NCBI GenBank assembly: GCA_030323885.1
Contig: CM059202.1
Coordinates: 47,572,849-47,636,848, forward strand
Length of the DNA stretch: 64,000 nucleotides
Direction of reading: 5' to 3'
Source of the DNA: Branchipolynoe longqiensis
Lineage: Eukaryota; Annelida; Polychaeta; Phyllodocida; Polynoidae
The notes beneath the pieces are model-generated. The model saw only the letters and a program-made list of their open reading frames with translations, was not told where the DNA came from and searched no databases. The translations under genes were made by a program, and so were the position numbers. This document shows, piece by piece, positions 52,445 to 63,034 of the stretch. Each line of letters begins with the position of its first letter. Within the stretch, counting starts at the first letter, position 1.

Positions 52445-54228
52445 GGACGGGGCTGCCCATTTTGGGATAGATTAAATATATTATAGTCTCGCTAGCAGAC
52501 TTAAAAACAGACTCTTGATGCACATTGTGGGATAGATTAAATGTCATAGTCTCGTTAGCATACTTTATAAACAGACTCTTGGTGCACATTGTGGGATAGA
52601 TTAAATATATCATAGTCTCGCTAGCATACTTAGAAACAGACTCTTGGTGCACATTATGGGATAGATTAAATATATCATAGTCTCGCTAGCATATTTATAA
52701 AGAGTCTCTTGATGCACATTGTGGGATAGATTAAATATATCATAGTCTCGCTAGCATACTTATAAACAGACTCTTGATGCACATTGTGGGATAGATTAAA
52801 TATATCATAGTCTCACTAGCATATTTATAAACAGACTCTTGATGCACGTTGTGGGATTAGATTAAATATATCATAGTCTCGCTAGCATACTTATAAACAG
52901 ACTCATGATGCACATTGTGGGATAGATTAAATATATCATAGTGTCGCTAGCATATTTATAAACAGACTCTTGATGCACATTGTGGGATTAGATTAAATAT
53001 ATCATAGTCTCGCTAGCATACTTATAAACAGACTCATGATGCACATTGTGGGATAGATTAAATATATCATAGTCTCGCTAGCATATTTATAAACAGACTC
53101 TTGGTGCACATTGTGGGATAGATTAAATATATCATAGTGTCGCTAGCATACTTATAAACAGACTCATGATGCACATTGTGGGATAGATTAAATGTCATAG
53201 TCTCATTAGCATACTTATAAACAGACTCTTGATGCACATTGTGGGATAGATTAAATATATCATAGTGTCGCTAGCATACTTATAAACAGACGCTTGATGC
53301 ACATTGTGGGATAGATTAAATATATCATAGTGTCGCTAGCATACTTATAAACAAACGCTTGATGCACATTGTGGGATAGATTAAATATATCATAGTCTCG
53401 CTAGCATACTTAAAAACACACTGTTGATGCACATTGTGGGATAGATTAAATATATCATAGTGTCGCTAGCAGACTTATAAACAGACTCTTCATGCAAATT
53501 GTGAGATAGATTAAATATATCAAGTCTCACTAGCATACTTATATAAAGACGCTTGATGCACATTGTCAGATATATTAAATATATCATAGTCTCGCTAGCA
53601 TACTTATAAACAGACTCTTTATGCACATTGTGGGATAGATTAAATATATCATAGTCTCGCTAGCAGACTTAAAAACAGACTAGATACTTATAAACAGACT
53701 CTTGATGCACATTGTGGGATAGATTAAATATATCATAGTGTCGCTAGCATACTTATAAACAGACTCTTGATGCACATTGTGGGATAGATTAAATATATCA
53801 TAGTCTCGCTAGCATACTTATAAACAGACTCTTGATGCACATTGTGGGATAGATTAAATATATCATAGTCTCGCTAGCAGACTTAAAAACAGACTAGATA
53901 CTTATAAACAGACTCTTGGTGCACATTGTGGGATAGATTAAATATATCATAGTGTCGCTAGCATACTTATAAACAGACTCTTGATGCACATTGTGGGATA
54001 GATTAAATATATCATAGTCTCGCTAGCATACTTATAAACAGACTCTTGATGCACATTGTGGGATTAGATTAAATATATCATAGTCTCGCTAGCATATTTA
54101 TAAAGAGTCTCTTGATGCACATTGTGGGATAGATTAAATATATCATAGTCTCGCTAGCATACTTATAAACAGACGCTTGATGCACATTGTGGGATAGATT
54201 AAATATATCATAGTCTCGCTAGCAGACT
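52445..54228. repeat. 65-bp satellite, about 27 copies
   Basis: Each unit contains 'cttataaacagactcttgat', 'gcacattgtgggatagatta' and 'aatatatcatagtctcgcta' followed by 'gcata'. Spacing is 65 bp. Variants include 'gtgtcgc' for 'gtctcgc' and an extra T in 'gggattag'. A hybrid 'aaaaacagactagatactta' appears twice, near 53668 and 53886. Confidence 0.95.
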
Positions 54229-54721
54229 TAAAGCTGCATAGTCCGATGAAAACATCAAATTTTCAAAACCAAAACAAGTATTTAGATTTGATTCTACATA
54301 TCTAGCCTAGATATCGTGCACTTATTAAACATTTATCACCACACAGAAGTGAACACTGGAGCAATTAAATCAAACCTGTTGCTACAGAAGCCTAGGGTGT
54401 CAGAGTTTTGACATGTTTGCCAACATTAATTTTGCCTTGTACTTCAAATATCTCAAGAGTTGGCCATTTAAAATCAAAGTTGGCAATCAACCAATCAAAG
54501 TTGGCAAATACAAATATAATAAAATAATAAAACCATATAAAATATAAATATATAAATAAATAAAAATAAAAATAAAATAATAAAAATAAAATCAAAGTGG
54601 GCAAAAGTTGCCAATCAAAGTTACTTGAAGCTAAAGAAAGTTAGATTATGAAGATCAACCTAATATATTTATCTCAGAAATTGACAAAAACTCAAAACCA
54701 TTGCACTACGCAGCTTTAATA
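54229..54721 (+). mobile_element. MITE-A copy with an internal A/T-rich expansion
   Basis: The left end 'ttaaagctgcatagtccgat' follows the last satellite unit with no spacer. The right end is 'ccattgcactacgcagcttt'. An 'aataaaaataaa'-type stretch at about 54500-54600 expands the middle. Confidence 0.82.
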
Positions 54722-54814
54722 CACATAGACAACAATAATTATTTGACTTGCTATTAAGAAAAGAAATAATTAATTATGTCCATCGTTACATGGACTCCAA
54801 ACATGTGTGGTACG
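54722..54814. other. Short unassigned spacer
   Basis: AT-rich, no feature. Confidence 0.3.
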
Positions 54815-55440
54815 GGAGCGGGACGTAGCTCAGGCGGGAGAGTGTCCTCCACCTGTGAAGGTGTGAGTCATGCGATCGATCCTGTTCAGTGGACACATTT
54901 GCAGTTTGGGCTATTTTCCGTTCCAACTAGTGGTCCACAGCTGGTTCATCAAAGGTATGTGCTGTCCTGTCTGTGTGAAAGTGCATATAAAAGATCCCTT
55001 GCTGCTTAGCAGAAAGAGTAGCTCTTGGAAGGTGCCCAGGCCATGAAACTCAGCAAATATCAACAAAACCACGCATCAATCACATACCAACCATCTATTG
55101 CGTACAAGCCTATAATATGTCAATAGAGTAGGCTAGTCTAGGGGTAGCGCAGAAGGAAAACAATTATCAAGAAAAACCAAAAAGGACTAGAGATAACCAC
55201 AAACAACAACTAAAAGAAAATCAAACCGATAACTGCGCAGCGTTGAAAACAAGCCCGATCATCCAAGCTTATATGTTATGGACAGCATAAACACCCCATC
55301 ACAAAAGAAAACAAGAGTAGCCTAAGTGGCGGCATCAGGTTTCCTCCAAAGAAATGTGTCAGAATGACCATATGTTTGACATCCAATAGCTGATGATACA
55401 AGTCATTGTGCTCTAGAGGCGTCGTTACATTAAACACACT
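54815..55440 (+). mobile_element. SINE-D copy interrupted by a LINE 3' fragment
   Basis: The head 'cgggacgtagctcaggcggg' and the body 'tattttccgttccaactagt' and 'gtgcatataaaagatccctt' stop at 'gaaagagtagc'. The SINE resumes after the insert with 'taagtggcggcatcaggttt' and ends 'gaggcgtcgttacattaaac'. Confidence 0.82.
55023..55312 (+). mobile_element. LINE 3'-end insertion with 9-bp target duplication
   Basis: AAGAGTAGC occurs at 55014-55022 and 55313-55321. Between them are 'gcgtacaagcctataatatg', 'gtaggctagtctaggggtag', the tail 'gcgttgaaaacaagcccgat' and 'atgttatggacagcataaac'. It is a 5'-truncated LINE copy of about 290 bp. Confidence 0.8.
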
Positions 55441-55763
55441 TTAAAAAAATGGTACCCAGCTAATCCCATTATCGCATGTAATAAGCTCTGGAGTCCCTGC
55501 CCCCCTCCCCCCCCCCGCTCACGGGGGAGGGGTGGGGTGGGGTGGTGGTGGTGGGGGGGGGGGGGCGGTCCTTCTCGCCGCCCCCCACCACCACCACCAC
55601 CACTCGCTCATATATATACACACATCCTGTTGGCAAAATGGAGACGATCCAGGTGGATAAGTCCTGCTGTCAACACAGTATGGAGGTATGCCTTTAGGGT
55701 GTGTCTGGTGGTGACAGTGACAGCAGTAGTGACAGTGACAGCTCCCTCCTGGGCTTTTGTTTG
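55441..55763. other. Unassigned interval with G-rich and CCA-rich runs
   Basis: C/G runs at 55500-55570 and a 'ccaccaccacca' run at 55585-55603 are low complexity. Nothing coding was recognised. Confidence 0.45.
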
Positions 55764-55838
55764 TTTTGTTTGTTCGTTGTTGTTTTACGTCCTACTAACG
55801 TCTAAGGCCATATCTGGGCGGATACCGATTTGTGATAT
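55764..55838 (-). mobile_element. SINE-A tail fragment
   Basis: 'ttgttttacgtcctactaac' followed by 'gtctaaggccatatctgggc', running into a TA repeat. Confidence 0.75.
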
Positions 55839-55867
55839 ATATATATATACATAATATATATCATCAT

Positions 55868-56315
55868 CATCATGCTGTCGGTCGCGATGCGACAAAGACT
55901 GCTTTCATTACTTGACAGCCGCTCTCCATTTAGCTCTCTGCTGTGAGAGTTGCGTCCATGAGACATTTCATGAAAGCTGCCTGCAAAAGTGTTGAAGTGG
56001 TGCTGGCTTTTGCAAGTTACCAGCGGCACTCTCTTGGGGAGCAAATAGAGGTTTCACAACGGCAAGAACATGTCAAGACAGGCGCACAAATATTTGTCCC
56101 TGCAGTGGCTGGTCGGGAGATGTTGGGAGTTCCATACATCAACCGCCCTTAATGCTGCCACAGTGACATGGTTTTCTGTTCAGGGTTTGCTCCCTTAGCC
56201 TTCGGTTCTGTCAAGAACCTGTACCACAAGGCAGTGGTTTACAACTCTGCAGGGCAGGGGCGACAAACTCCCTGAGGTATTGCTGTACCTGCAATATCTG
56301 CATACCCTCAGGAGG
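55868..56315 (+). repeat. Dispersed repeat R1, copy 3
   Basis: This is the longest copy: 'catcatgctgtcggtcgcga', 'tgacagccgctctccattta', 'ccctgcagtggctggtcggg' and 'ggtattgctgtacctgcaat'. A small frame at 55943-56152 is open. It is preceded by a (TCA) run. Confidence 0.78.
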
Positions 56316-56970
56316 TAGATCGTGGGATTGAAACCAAAAAAAAGTATGTATGCATACATATACATGCATATATATAGATCTATACATATACATTCAGATA
56401 TATATGCATATAAATCTATGTATAGTACAATTGACAAGAGAGACAAATAAGGTAGTGGGTTGAGTAAATCCTCCTGTGCGACTGAGGTGAGGTGGGCGAG
56501 ATGGCGCCACCGGTACAGTGTTGTATCTTACCTGCTTACGGAGGATAACAATAATAATAATAAGTAATATTACCTTGCGAATCTTTATTCACGCGTATAT
56601 CCTCGATATGCCGGTGTAGGTGAAGTGCAGTGCCTCCCCCTGGTGTTCTGGGAATTATTGAATCACTGGTTCCGGTGGGTTCGAATACGCTAGGTGGCGC
56701 CTCCGCCACCCCCTCCTCCTCCCCTTCCCTGGGGTTCTGGAATCGGTGGACCCACTTCTGCCTCGGATGTCACCGGAACCAGTCGCCTCCCTCCCCTGCT
56801 CTGCCTGTGTTTTTTTTTTATTAGCTATATGTGTTTGACTCATTGACTAAAACATTGTAACTTGGTAGGGCGCCTTGCCCAGCCCGAAGACAGTCATGCA
56901 ACGAGCGTTTTTGTAAAATAAATACTGTACTCGCCCTTTTGTTGTTGGGTTGCTGCCTTCACTACACTCG
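56316..56970. other. Unassigned interval
   Basis: 56338-56420 is TA/CA-rich. 56630-56840 is GC-richer, but its frames show no recognised motif. Confidence 0.35.
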
Positions 56971-56974
56971 CATA

Positions 56975-57160
56975 ATACTGTAGTGGTCTGCACTGACCTC
57001 TCAGGCAAGGAGCCGCATAGACAGGTAGGCATGGGTAGTGTGTTGATATCAGGGAGCCTAGGTGGTGTAATTGTTAGCACACTGGCCCGGAATGTTAAGA
57101 GATGTGGGTTCGAGTCCCACTCTAGGCGCAATATTTCCCATTTTCATCACCCACGACACT
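56975..57160 (+). mobile_element. SINE-B copy without tail
   Basis: 'gtagtggtctgcactgacct', 'ggtggtgtaattgttagcac', 'tgggttcgagtcccactcta' and 'ttcccattttcatcaccc'. Confidence 0.85.
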
Positions 57161-57184
57161 ACGTTATACATCACATATATACAG

Positions 57185-57482
57185 ACTGGAAGCGGTGCCT
57201 GAATTGGTAAGATCACTGGCTTCCCGACCATAAGGGTGGGAGTTCGAATCCCGACCGGGTCAAACCATTGACTTACACAATTTATTTTTGACTCTACCTA
57301 ACCTGTCGCTCAGCATTAATAGGATACGGCAAAAACTAGCTTACTATCAGGATAACGTGACTGAGTGGGATATCGGATCATGATGCCGGTGGCCTGGTCT
57401 TCCAGCCGGTCAGCACTATAAAGTATCCATGAGTGCGCGCTGTCACAAGTCGGTACTCATCCTGATATGACTATATATGTTG
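57185..57482 (+). mobile_element. SINE-A copy with a divergent head
   Basis: The head 'gaagcggtgcctgaattggt' and 'gggagttcgaatcccgaccg' lead to 'ggataacgtgactgagtggg' and 'catcctgatatgac'. It resembles the tRNA part of the copy at 9060. Confidence 0.82.
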
Positions 57483-57784
57483 CAAAACAATATATTGAAC
57501 AACATGTGGGTGCCCTTCTTTTGTGTTGGGGGGGGGGTGTTAGAGATAAAATAGAAACAATTACAAACTTGAGAGAAAATATGTTTTGCAGGGTCCATGA
57601 ACCAAAGGAACTCTCAAAACTTACTGCATCGCGAAGTCCCATTTTTTCCAACTGTACTTTCAACCCACCCTCGCCTTAACCCCCACCCCCACCCCTCACC
57701 CCCAACATACTTCCTTCACAATCAATTAAATCCACACTTGCCTGATGGATAAATAACTTTTATTGACATGAACAAACCGAAAGT
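57483..57784. other. Unassigned interval
   Basis: It includes a G-run at 57528-57536. The frames on both strands are short and unsupported. Confidence 0.35.
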
Positions 57785-57985
57785 TTTTTTCTTGAAGATT
57801 GAAGATTTATACTGCCTATCGTAGATAAGTCTGAATAGACTTGTTTTCACCATTAGACAGTTTGTCGATAGAAAGCCCGAGCCTACACTTTTACCGACCC
57901 AAGGGATTTTTAACCTCCCACATCACATAGACATTGTATGAGAGCAACTGACCTTTGATGACGCTGTAAGTTATACACAGCGGAA
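57785..57985 (-). mobile_element. SINE-C body and tail (head missing)
   Basis: 'gaagatttatactgcctatc', 'ccattagacagtttgtcgat' and 'ttgatgacgctgtaagttat' match 35700-35885. Confidence 0.82.
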
Positions 57986-58282
57986 GTACAGCATTACGAG
58001 TTACATGATCAACACCCCCTAAGTGTTTGAATCGGTTCAGTCCAGAAGCCATTTTTTTTCAATGTAGCATTTCACTGGTGTTGGCATTCAGAACTATACA
58101 ATAAAGAATTGCATTGAGTGGCACCAAGCTATATTAGACAAATTGACGAGACTAATCGTTGTTGAGCACGATGAATTTAGATTGGTTGCCGTTATGGTGG
58201 TTATTCACTATCTACGCTTTCAGGTGGTTCCAGTATGCAGCAAAATATCCGCCCCATTCATAACCACCACTAATGTCGCTGC
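57986..58282. other. Unassigned interval
   Basis: No feature recognised. Confidence 0.35.
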
Positions 58283-58700
58283 GCATTAAGGCTCTGTCAG
58301 ACATCACCGGATTGGGGAAACGGAACGAAACCGAACAAAGTCCATTGACATCCGGCAAAATCCGGTTTGTGGCCATTGCATATCCGTTGCATATCCATTG
58401 ATATCCGGCCCGATCCATTACAAGTTTTGATCATGCACAAAACTTGGAACGGATGCCGCTGGATTGACGTCTACGGTTCTTGTCCGTTTTGAGTTTGCTT
58501 AGTCCGCTTCTCATCTGTTGGCTATCCATTCATGTCCGTTTCATGTCCGTTTCATGTCCGTTTGTCCGGTGGCCTTTGACCCGATATCGCAACATTTTGA
58601 CACATTTTAATACATTTTGATACTTATCACGCCCAAACACCACCGGACTAGAAAATTCTGTCCGTTGCTCAATCCGACATAGTGTGACAGGCACTTTAGT
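58283..58700. mobile_element. MITE with 'tcagacatcaccggattg' ends
   Basis: The left end 'aaggctctgtcagacatcac' and the right end 'agtgtgacaggcactttag' are inverted. The interior has 'gatcatgcacaaaacttgga' and 'acgggtt'-like and 'gtccgtttcatgtcc' words, as in 16859-17200. The two copies share 'ggcctttgacccgatatcgc'. Confidence 0.75.
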
Positions 58701-58850
58701 GTAATAATGGTATATGGCGCCATTGCGTTGTCAGCGAATGAATGACGTCTTCAAGAGCCTCGTTTCCGTTTTCCAGCAGGCGTATATAAGGTTTGTAAAT
58801 CTGCTTGGAGAGTGTCGTTACTTTTGTTTCATACAGTCAATAGACCTTTA
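58701..58850. other. Short unassigned interval
   Basis: No feature recognised. Confidence 0.3.
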
Positions 58851-59055
58851 CCACAGAGCTTGGTGCACAGTGACCAGCTCCCCACAGCAGTAGTTCGTTC
58901 CAATCCCATCATAGTAGTGGAAATCATCTATTAAGCCTTTTCCACAGAACACACTGCATAGTAAGCTGCTGCCATCCGAGGACAGGTTGGTAGTGGAAAT
59001 CCTCTATAAGACCTTTTATACAGAGCAATATTAGTTCTTGACACTACTGTCATCT
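58851..59055. repeat. Degenerate tandem repeat, left part
   Basis: Units with 'tagtggaaatcctctataag' and 'accttttatacagag' recur every roughly 60-90 bp. The same units resume at 60045-60180, after a SINE-B piece and element R2. Confidence 0.65.
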
Positions 59056-59057
59056 GG

Positions 59058-59232
59058 GTGATGAAAATGGGAAATATTGCGCCTGGAGCGGGACTCGAAA
59101 GCACATCTCGTTGCATTCCGGGCCAGTGTGCTAACCATTACACTACCTAGGATCCCTGATATCAACACACTACCCACGCCTACCTGTCTATGTTGTTACT
59201 TGCCTGAGAGGTCAGTGCAGACTACTACACTA
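59058..59232 (-). mobile_element. SINE-B copy without tail
   Basis: 'gatgaaaatgggaaatattg', 'gctaaccattacactaccta' and 'ttgcctgagaggtcagtgca'. It abuts element R2. Confidence 0.85.
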
Positions 59233-59235
59233 CCA

Positions 59236-60045
59236 TCAGAGTGCAAAGATATATGGATTTTCGGTTCGGATTTATATATTGGCAAAGAACATTATTATTC
59301 TCAGGCGACGGAGTGGATACCAGGATTATGTAAAAGAGAAGCAATCGGTGCCCCACTCTCTTTGTGACATAAGCGTCTATGTGGAAATATGATAACACAT
59401 AGCGACCAAGATATGTGATGCGATGTTCATACTTCAGAGACTGTTAATAATTATTTAAATGTTCCCTTCATGCACCATAAAGAGTGTCATTGGAGAGGAG
59501 CATTGATATATGTTTGTTGTAACTGTCTGCAACTACCTGTTACCGCGGGACCGAGGGACAAGCACACCCAGCCATCCTGCATACATTATGGACACCACCT
59601 GCAGCTGGGGGTTGAGTGACAGCTGCCCCCTATTAGGGCATCACCCAACCAGGCTGTAGAGGGTCTGATGGGCTGGCTGTGTGAGCCCAGTCAGCTGCAT
59701 TATCTATTCCAAAAGACACTGAGCTGTGTGCAACAACCATGGGACTCAGGTTCAATGGGCTAGAGGCACTGATTCTGATATACACAAGTAGGAGTGACGA
59801 GGATCTGTGTGGACAGTTGGTAAGGAGGAGGGTGATAGGTCGGTCGCCAGTAGGTGAACAGGGGTTGATGCCAATAAAGCACACCTCTTCACTGTCAATC
59901 TTGCACGACTGATTTTCCTTTATTCCGTATGAGTTGTTGAGAGTAACGACAGGTCAGAACTGACAGACAGTTGTCAGACCACGCCTGTGGAGACTAGTAA
60001 TGTTTGGGGTTCAGACGGCCGAGTGCCGACATATTACAAGCGGGA
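59236..60045 (+). mobile_element. Element R2, copy 3
   Basis: 'gatatatggattttcggttc', 'attctcaggcgacggagtgg', 'gtaactgtctgcaactacct' and 'ggttcagacggccgagtgcc', ending 'gacatattacaa'. It follows copy 1 (24473-25447) with deletions totalling about 160 bp. Confidence 0.68.
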
Positions 60046-60180
60046 AGGTTGGTAGTGGAATTCCTCTATAAGACCTTTTCTACAGAGAATGCTGCACCCT
60101 GAGCTGCTACTCAATGTATTAGTTCTTATCACTGCCACCAGAGGTCGGGTTGGTGGTGGAAATCGTTTATTCTACTCACC
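60046..60180. repeat. Degenerate tandem repeat, right part
   Basis: 'ttggtagtggaattcctcta' followed by 'taagaccttttctacagaga' continues the units seen at 58851-59055. Confidence 0.65.
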
Positions 60181-60354
60181 GAACACACGTGATCCGGATC
60201 CGGTGATTATACGGACAAACATCTGAACTTGTTGTTTGTTTTCAAGTTCAGAACGAGGCTGACATTTCTTCACGCGCGTCCCTGTGACCTGATTGTGTAA
60301 AATTAGGTCAATCTACTTGGAATTAATTGTACCAATCCCCGTTCTCCTCCCTGA
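60181..60354. other. Short unassigned interval
   Basis: No feature recognised. 'ggaattaattgtaccaatcc' (60320) recurs at 60660, on both sides of the next SINE-A, and could be its target duplication. Confidence 0.45.
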
Positions 60355-60655
60355 GTTGGTTGGTTGGTTGTTGAAGTTTTACCTCCTGGCAACATCTAAG
60401 GTCCTATCGGGATGGGTACCGACTTGTGACAGTGCACATTCATGGCGACTTTATAGTGCTGCCCCTCTGGGAAATCAGGCCACCAGCACCATGACCCAAT
60501 ATCCCACTAAGTCACCTTATCCTGACACTGAGCTAACCAGTCCTTGCCCTATCCTATTAATGCCGAGCACCAGGCTAGGAAGCGACAAGTATCAATTTAA
60601 AATCATTGGTTTGACTCGACTGGGAACCAAACTCCCGACCTCCACAAGCGAAATC
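60355..60655 (-). mobile_element. SINE-A copy flanked by a possible target duplication
   Basis: It runs from 'gttttacctcctggcaacat' and 'cactaagtcaccttatcctg' to the head 'gggaaccaaactcccgacct'. Near-identical words 'tcaatctacttggaattaat' and 'gaaatctatttggaattaat' flank it, a likely long target duplication. Confidence 0.82.
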
Positions 60656-60729
60656 TATTTGGAATTAATTTAACCAATCCCCGTTCCCCTCCATGACCAA
60701 TTGGCTTCATTGAGTGCTTACCCAGTGTT

Positions 60730-60905
60730 GATAGCGCCTAATCGATGCAAACCCTGGCTGAACCCAAACCAATGACTTAAAGATTCATACTTGTCGCTAC
60801 CTAGCCTGGCGTTCAGCATTATTAGGCTAGGGCAAGGAATGAGGCCAATTGTCTGTGATTGAAATTTTCCCATCTTAATAAACAAATGTAATTTACAACA
60901 ACAAA
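60730..60905 (+). mobile_element. SINE-A fragment
   Basis: 'aacccaaaccaatgacttaa' and 'cgctacctagcctggcgttc', ending near 'ggctagggcaaggaatgagg'. Confidence 0.7.
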
Positions 60906-60914
60906 AGTCAAACC

Positions 60915-61042
60915 AGACATGATGGCCGAATGGGTTAAGCGTCCACATTCCGCTCTGGTAGGTCATGGGATTCGAACTCCTGCGTTCGAATCCTGGCCGA
61001 GTCAAACCAATGACTTATAAATGTATACTTGTCACTATGTAG
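60915..61042 (+). mobile_element. SINE-A, left part, split by a foldback element
   Basis: The head 'gacatgatggccgaatgggt' and 'gcgttcgaatcctggccgag' lead to 'tatacttgtcactatgtag'. It resumes at about 61832 with 'tatgtagcaggacgttcggc'. Confidence 0.8.
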
Positions 61043-61823
61043 ATAAAAGATTCACCCTGTACTAGTACACGGGTGAAGGACAACGTAGTGTAAATACGGG
61101 CGAAAATAGCTTTAGTATGAAACAGGAACTAGAAACTGTGGTTCCAGGATCAAATGGCTACATATATTGGCACAGAGTTGGTGAAATGGGAGAGAATGCA
61201 AAACGACATGATGGCGGCCATAGAACACCATCGATTTCACCTTTAAATTGTATTAATTTATATGTTTTATTATATTTTTCAACTCAAAGGTAGCGGGGAA
61301 ATAATAAGACATATGTAAAGAATAATTGTTGCTTCTTAGATTGTGAAATAAGCCTCTCATTTCATTTCCCCGCATTTTCGACCATTTTTATATAGGGCTG
61401 GTATTCACCTAGATAAAGGATTCACCCAGTACTCGCAGTCACAGTACATGGGTGAATACCAACCCTATATAAAAACGGTCGAAAAAGCAGGTTAATGAAT
61501 TGAGAGCCTAATTTCACAATCTAAGAAGCAACAATTATTCTTTACATATGTCTTATTGATAGCCCGCTACCTTTGAGTTGAAAAATATAATATAATATCT
61601 AGTTTAATACGATTTAAAAGTGAAATCGACGGCATTCTGTGGCCACCATCTTGTATTTTTGCATTCTCTCCCATTTCACCAACTCTGTGCCTATATGGGT
61701 AGCCATTTGATACTGGAGCCACAGTTTCTACTTCATGTTCCATACTAAACCTATTTTTGCCCGTATTTACACGATGTTGTCCTTCACCCGTGTGCTACAA
61801 GTACCGGGTGAATCTTTTATCTA
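61041..61823. mobile_element. Foldback element with two arms of about 370 bp
   Basis: 61041-61409 and 61451-61820 are complements of each other along their whole length with scattered mismatches (for example 'gtaaagaataattgttgctt' and its complement). The outer ends are 'tagataaaagattcaccc' and 'gggtgaatcttttatcta'. The 41-bp spacer contains a miniature of the same end. TCACTATGTAG lies on both sides. It is non-coding; a Mutator-like or foldback type is possible from the long ends. Confidence 0.9.
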
Positions 61824-61831
61824 GTATTCAC

Positions 61832-61915
61832 TATGTAGCAGGACGTTCGGCATAACTAAGACAGGGCAAGGAACAGTGGAATGACAGATTTTTTTGTGAT
61901 TGAAATTTACCCGGC
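61832..61915 (+). mobile_element. SINE-A right part
   Basis: 'gtagcaggacgttcggcata' and 'actaagacagggcaaggaac' continue the SINE interrupted at 61042. The 3' end is lost. Confidence 0.65.
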
Positions 61916-61916
61916 T

Positions 61917-62015
61917 TAAAGCTGCATAGTCCGATGAAAGCAGGACATTTTCAAAACCAACGCAATTATCTAGATTTGAGTCTCCGTATCTAACTCAGAT
62001 GCTGATGCACTTATT
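61917..62015 (+). mobile_element. MITE-A left-end fragment
   Basis: 'ttaaagctgcatagtccgat', 'caattatctagatttgagtc' and 'gatgctgatgcacttattaa'. The rest is missing. Confidence 0.75.
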
Positions 62016-62361
62016 AAACATATTATTTTGTTTTATCGACTGTCAACTAGAAGAAACCTGAAGACGTTGATGGTAGACGCGGTGTTGCTCGACAGGTCTT
62101 CATAGAGTTAATACTGCGGATCTTGTCTGTATGAGAAAACAAGGCTTAAGCGGTTTGAATCGATGACCTAGTTTTACGGACTATTTTCTTGCAAATCCAG
62201 ACCAAATTCTTCGATTTCACCATATATAAGTCGTTTTGAGTCGAAATATAGGCACAAATTGAATCAAAATGTCTTTTTGTACCACCTGTACGAATGTAAA
62301 ACATCAAATATCAGTTTTAACAAATATAATCACGATAACAGAATTTTATATACCGACAGCG
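62016..62361. other. Unassigned AT-rich interval
   Basis: It lies between two MITE-A sequences. No known family was recognised. Confidence 0.35.
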
Positions 62362-62719
62362 TTAAAGCTGCATAGTCCGATCAAATATCAAATTTTCAAA
62401 ACCAAACCAATTATCTAGGTTTGATTTTACATATCTAACTTAGATACTGATGCACTTATTAAGCATTCGTTTCTGCGTATAAGGCAATACTGAGTCAATT
62501 TAACAGAACCTGTTACTGCAGAAGCCTATGGTTTCAGAGTTTTAGCAAGCTTGTCAAAACTAATTTTCCATGTTTGCAGTCAAAATATCTCAAAAGTTTA
62601 CCATTTAAAATAAAAGTAACTTTGAACTAATGTAAAGTAGATACTAATGATCGATCTAATATATTTATCTCAGAAAAAATACAGAAATTCTAAACCATCG
62701 GACTACGCAACTTTAACTT
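62362..62719 (+). mobile_element. MITE-A, the most complete copy
   Basis: TTAA followed by 'agctgcatagtccgatcaaa' on the left, and 'aaaccatcggactacgcaac' followed by TTTAA on the right. Internal order: 'ttatctaggtttgattttac', 'atactgatgcacttattaag', 'aatttaacagaacctgttac', 'ttagcaagcttgtcaaaact' and 'tatatttatctcagaaaaaa'. It is about 355 bp with TTAA flanks as in piggyBac-type insertions, and has no coding capacity. Confidence 0.88.
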
Positions 62720-63034
62720 AGCGTCAAAGTTAAACAAAGCAATGACAGTAGCTCCACTTGAACTACAAAATCACAATGCTCGCATCTATATTACCACTTA
62801 ATAATAGATTTAAATCTTTTAGCTCAAGTTTCAACCATTCTGTAGCAGTATCATGCATAAATTGTTGAATATTGTCATTTATTTCATGAAAGATTTGTTT
62901 CATTTGAAATTCATAGACATAAGATGTTGAACATTGCATTTATTATCAAACACATTACTAACTAATGCTATCATTGACATTATTTATGTTGTTCTGAGAA
63001 CATATTAATGATCTTTGTTCTGACGATGCATATA
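62720..63034. other. Unassigned AT-rich interval
   Basis: No feature recognised. Confidence 0.35.
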
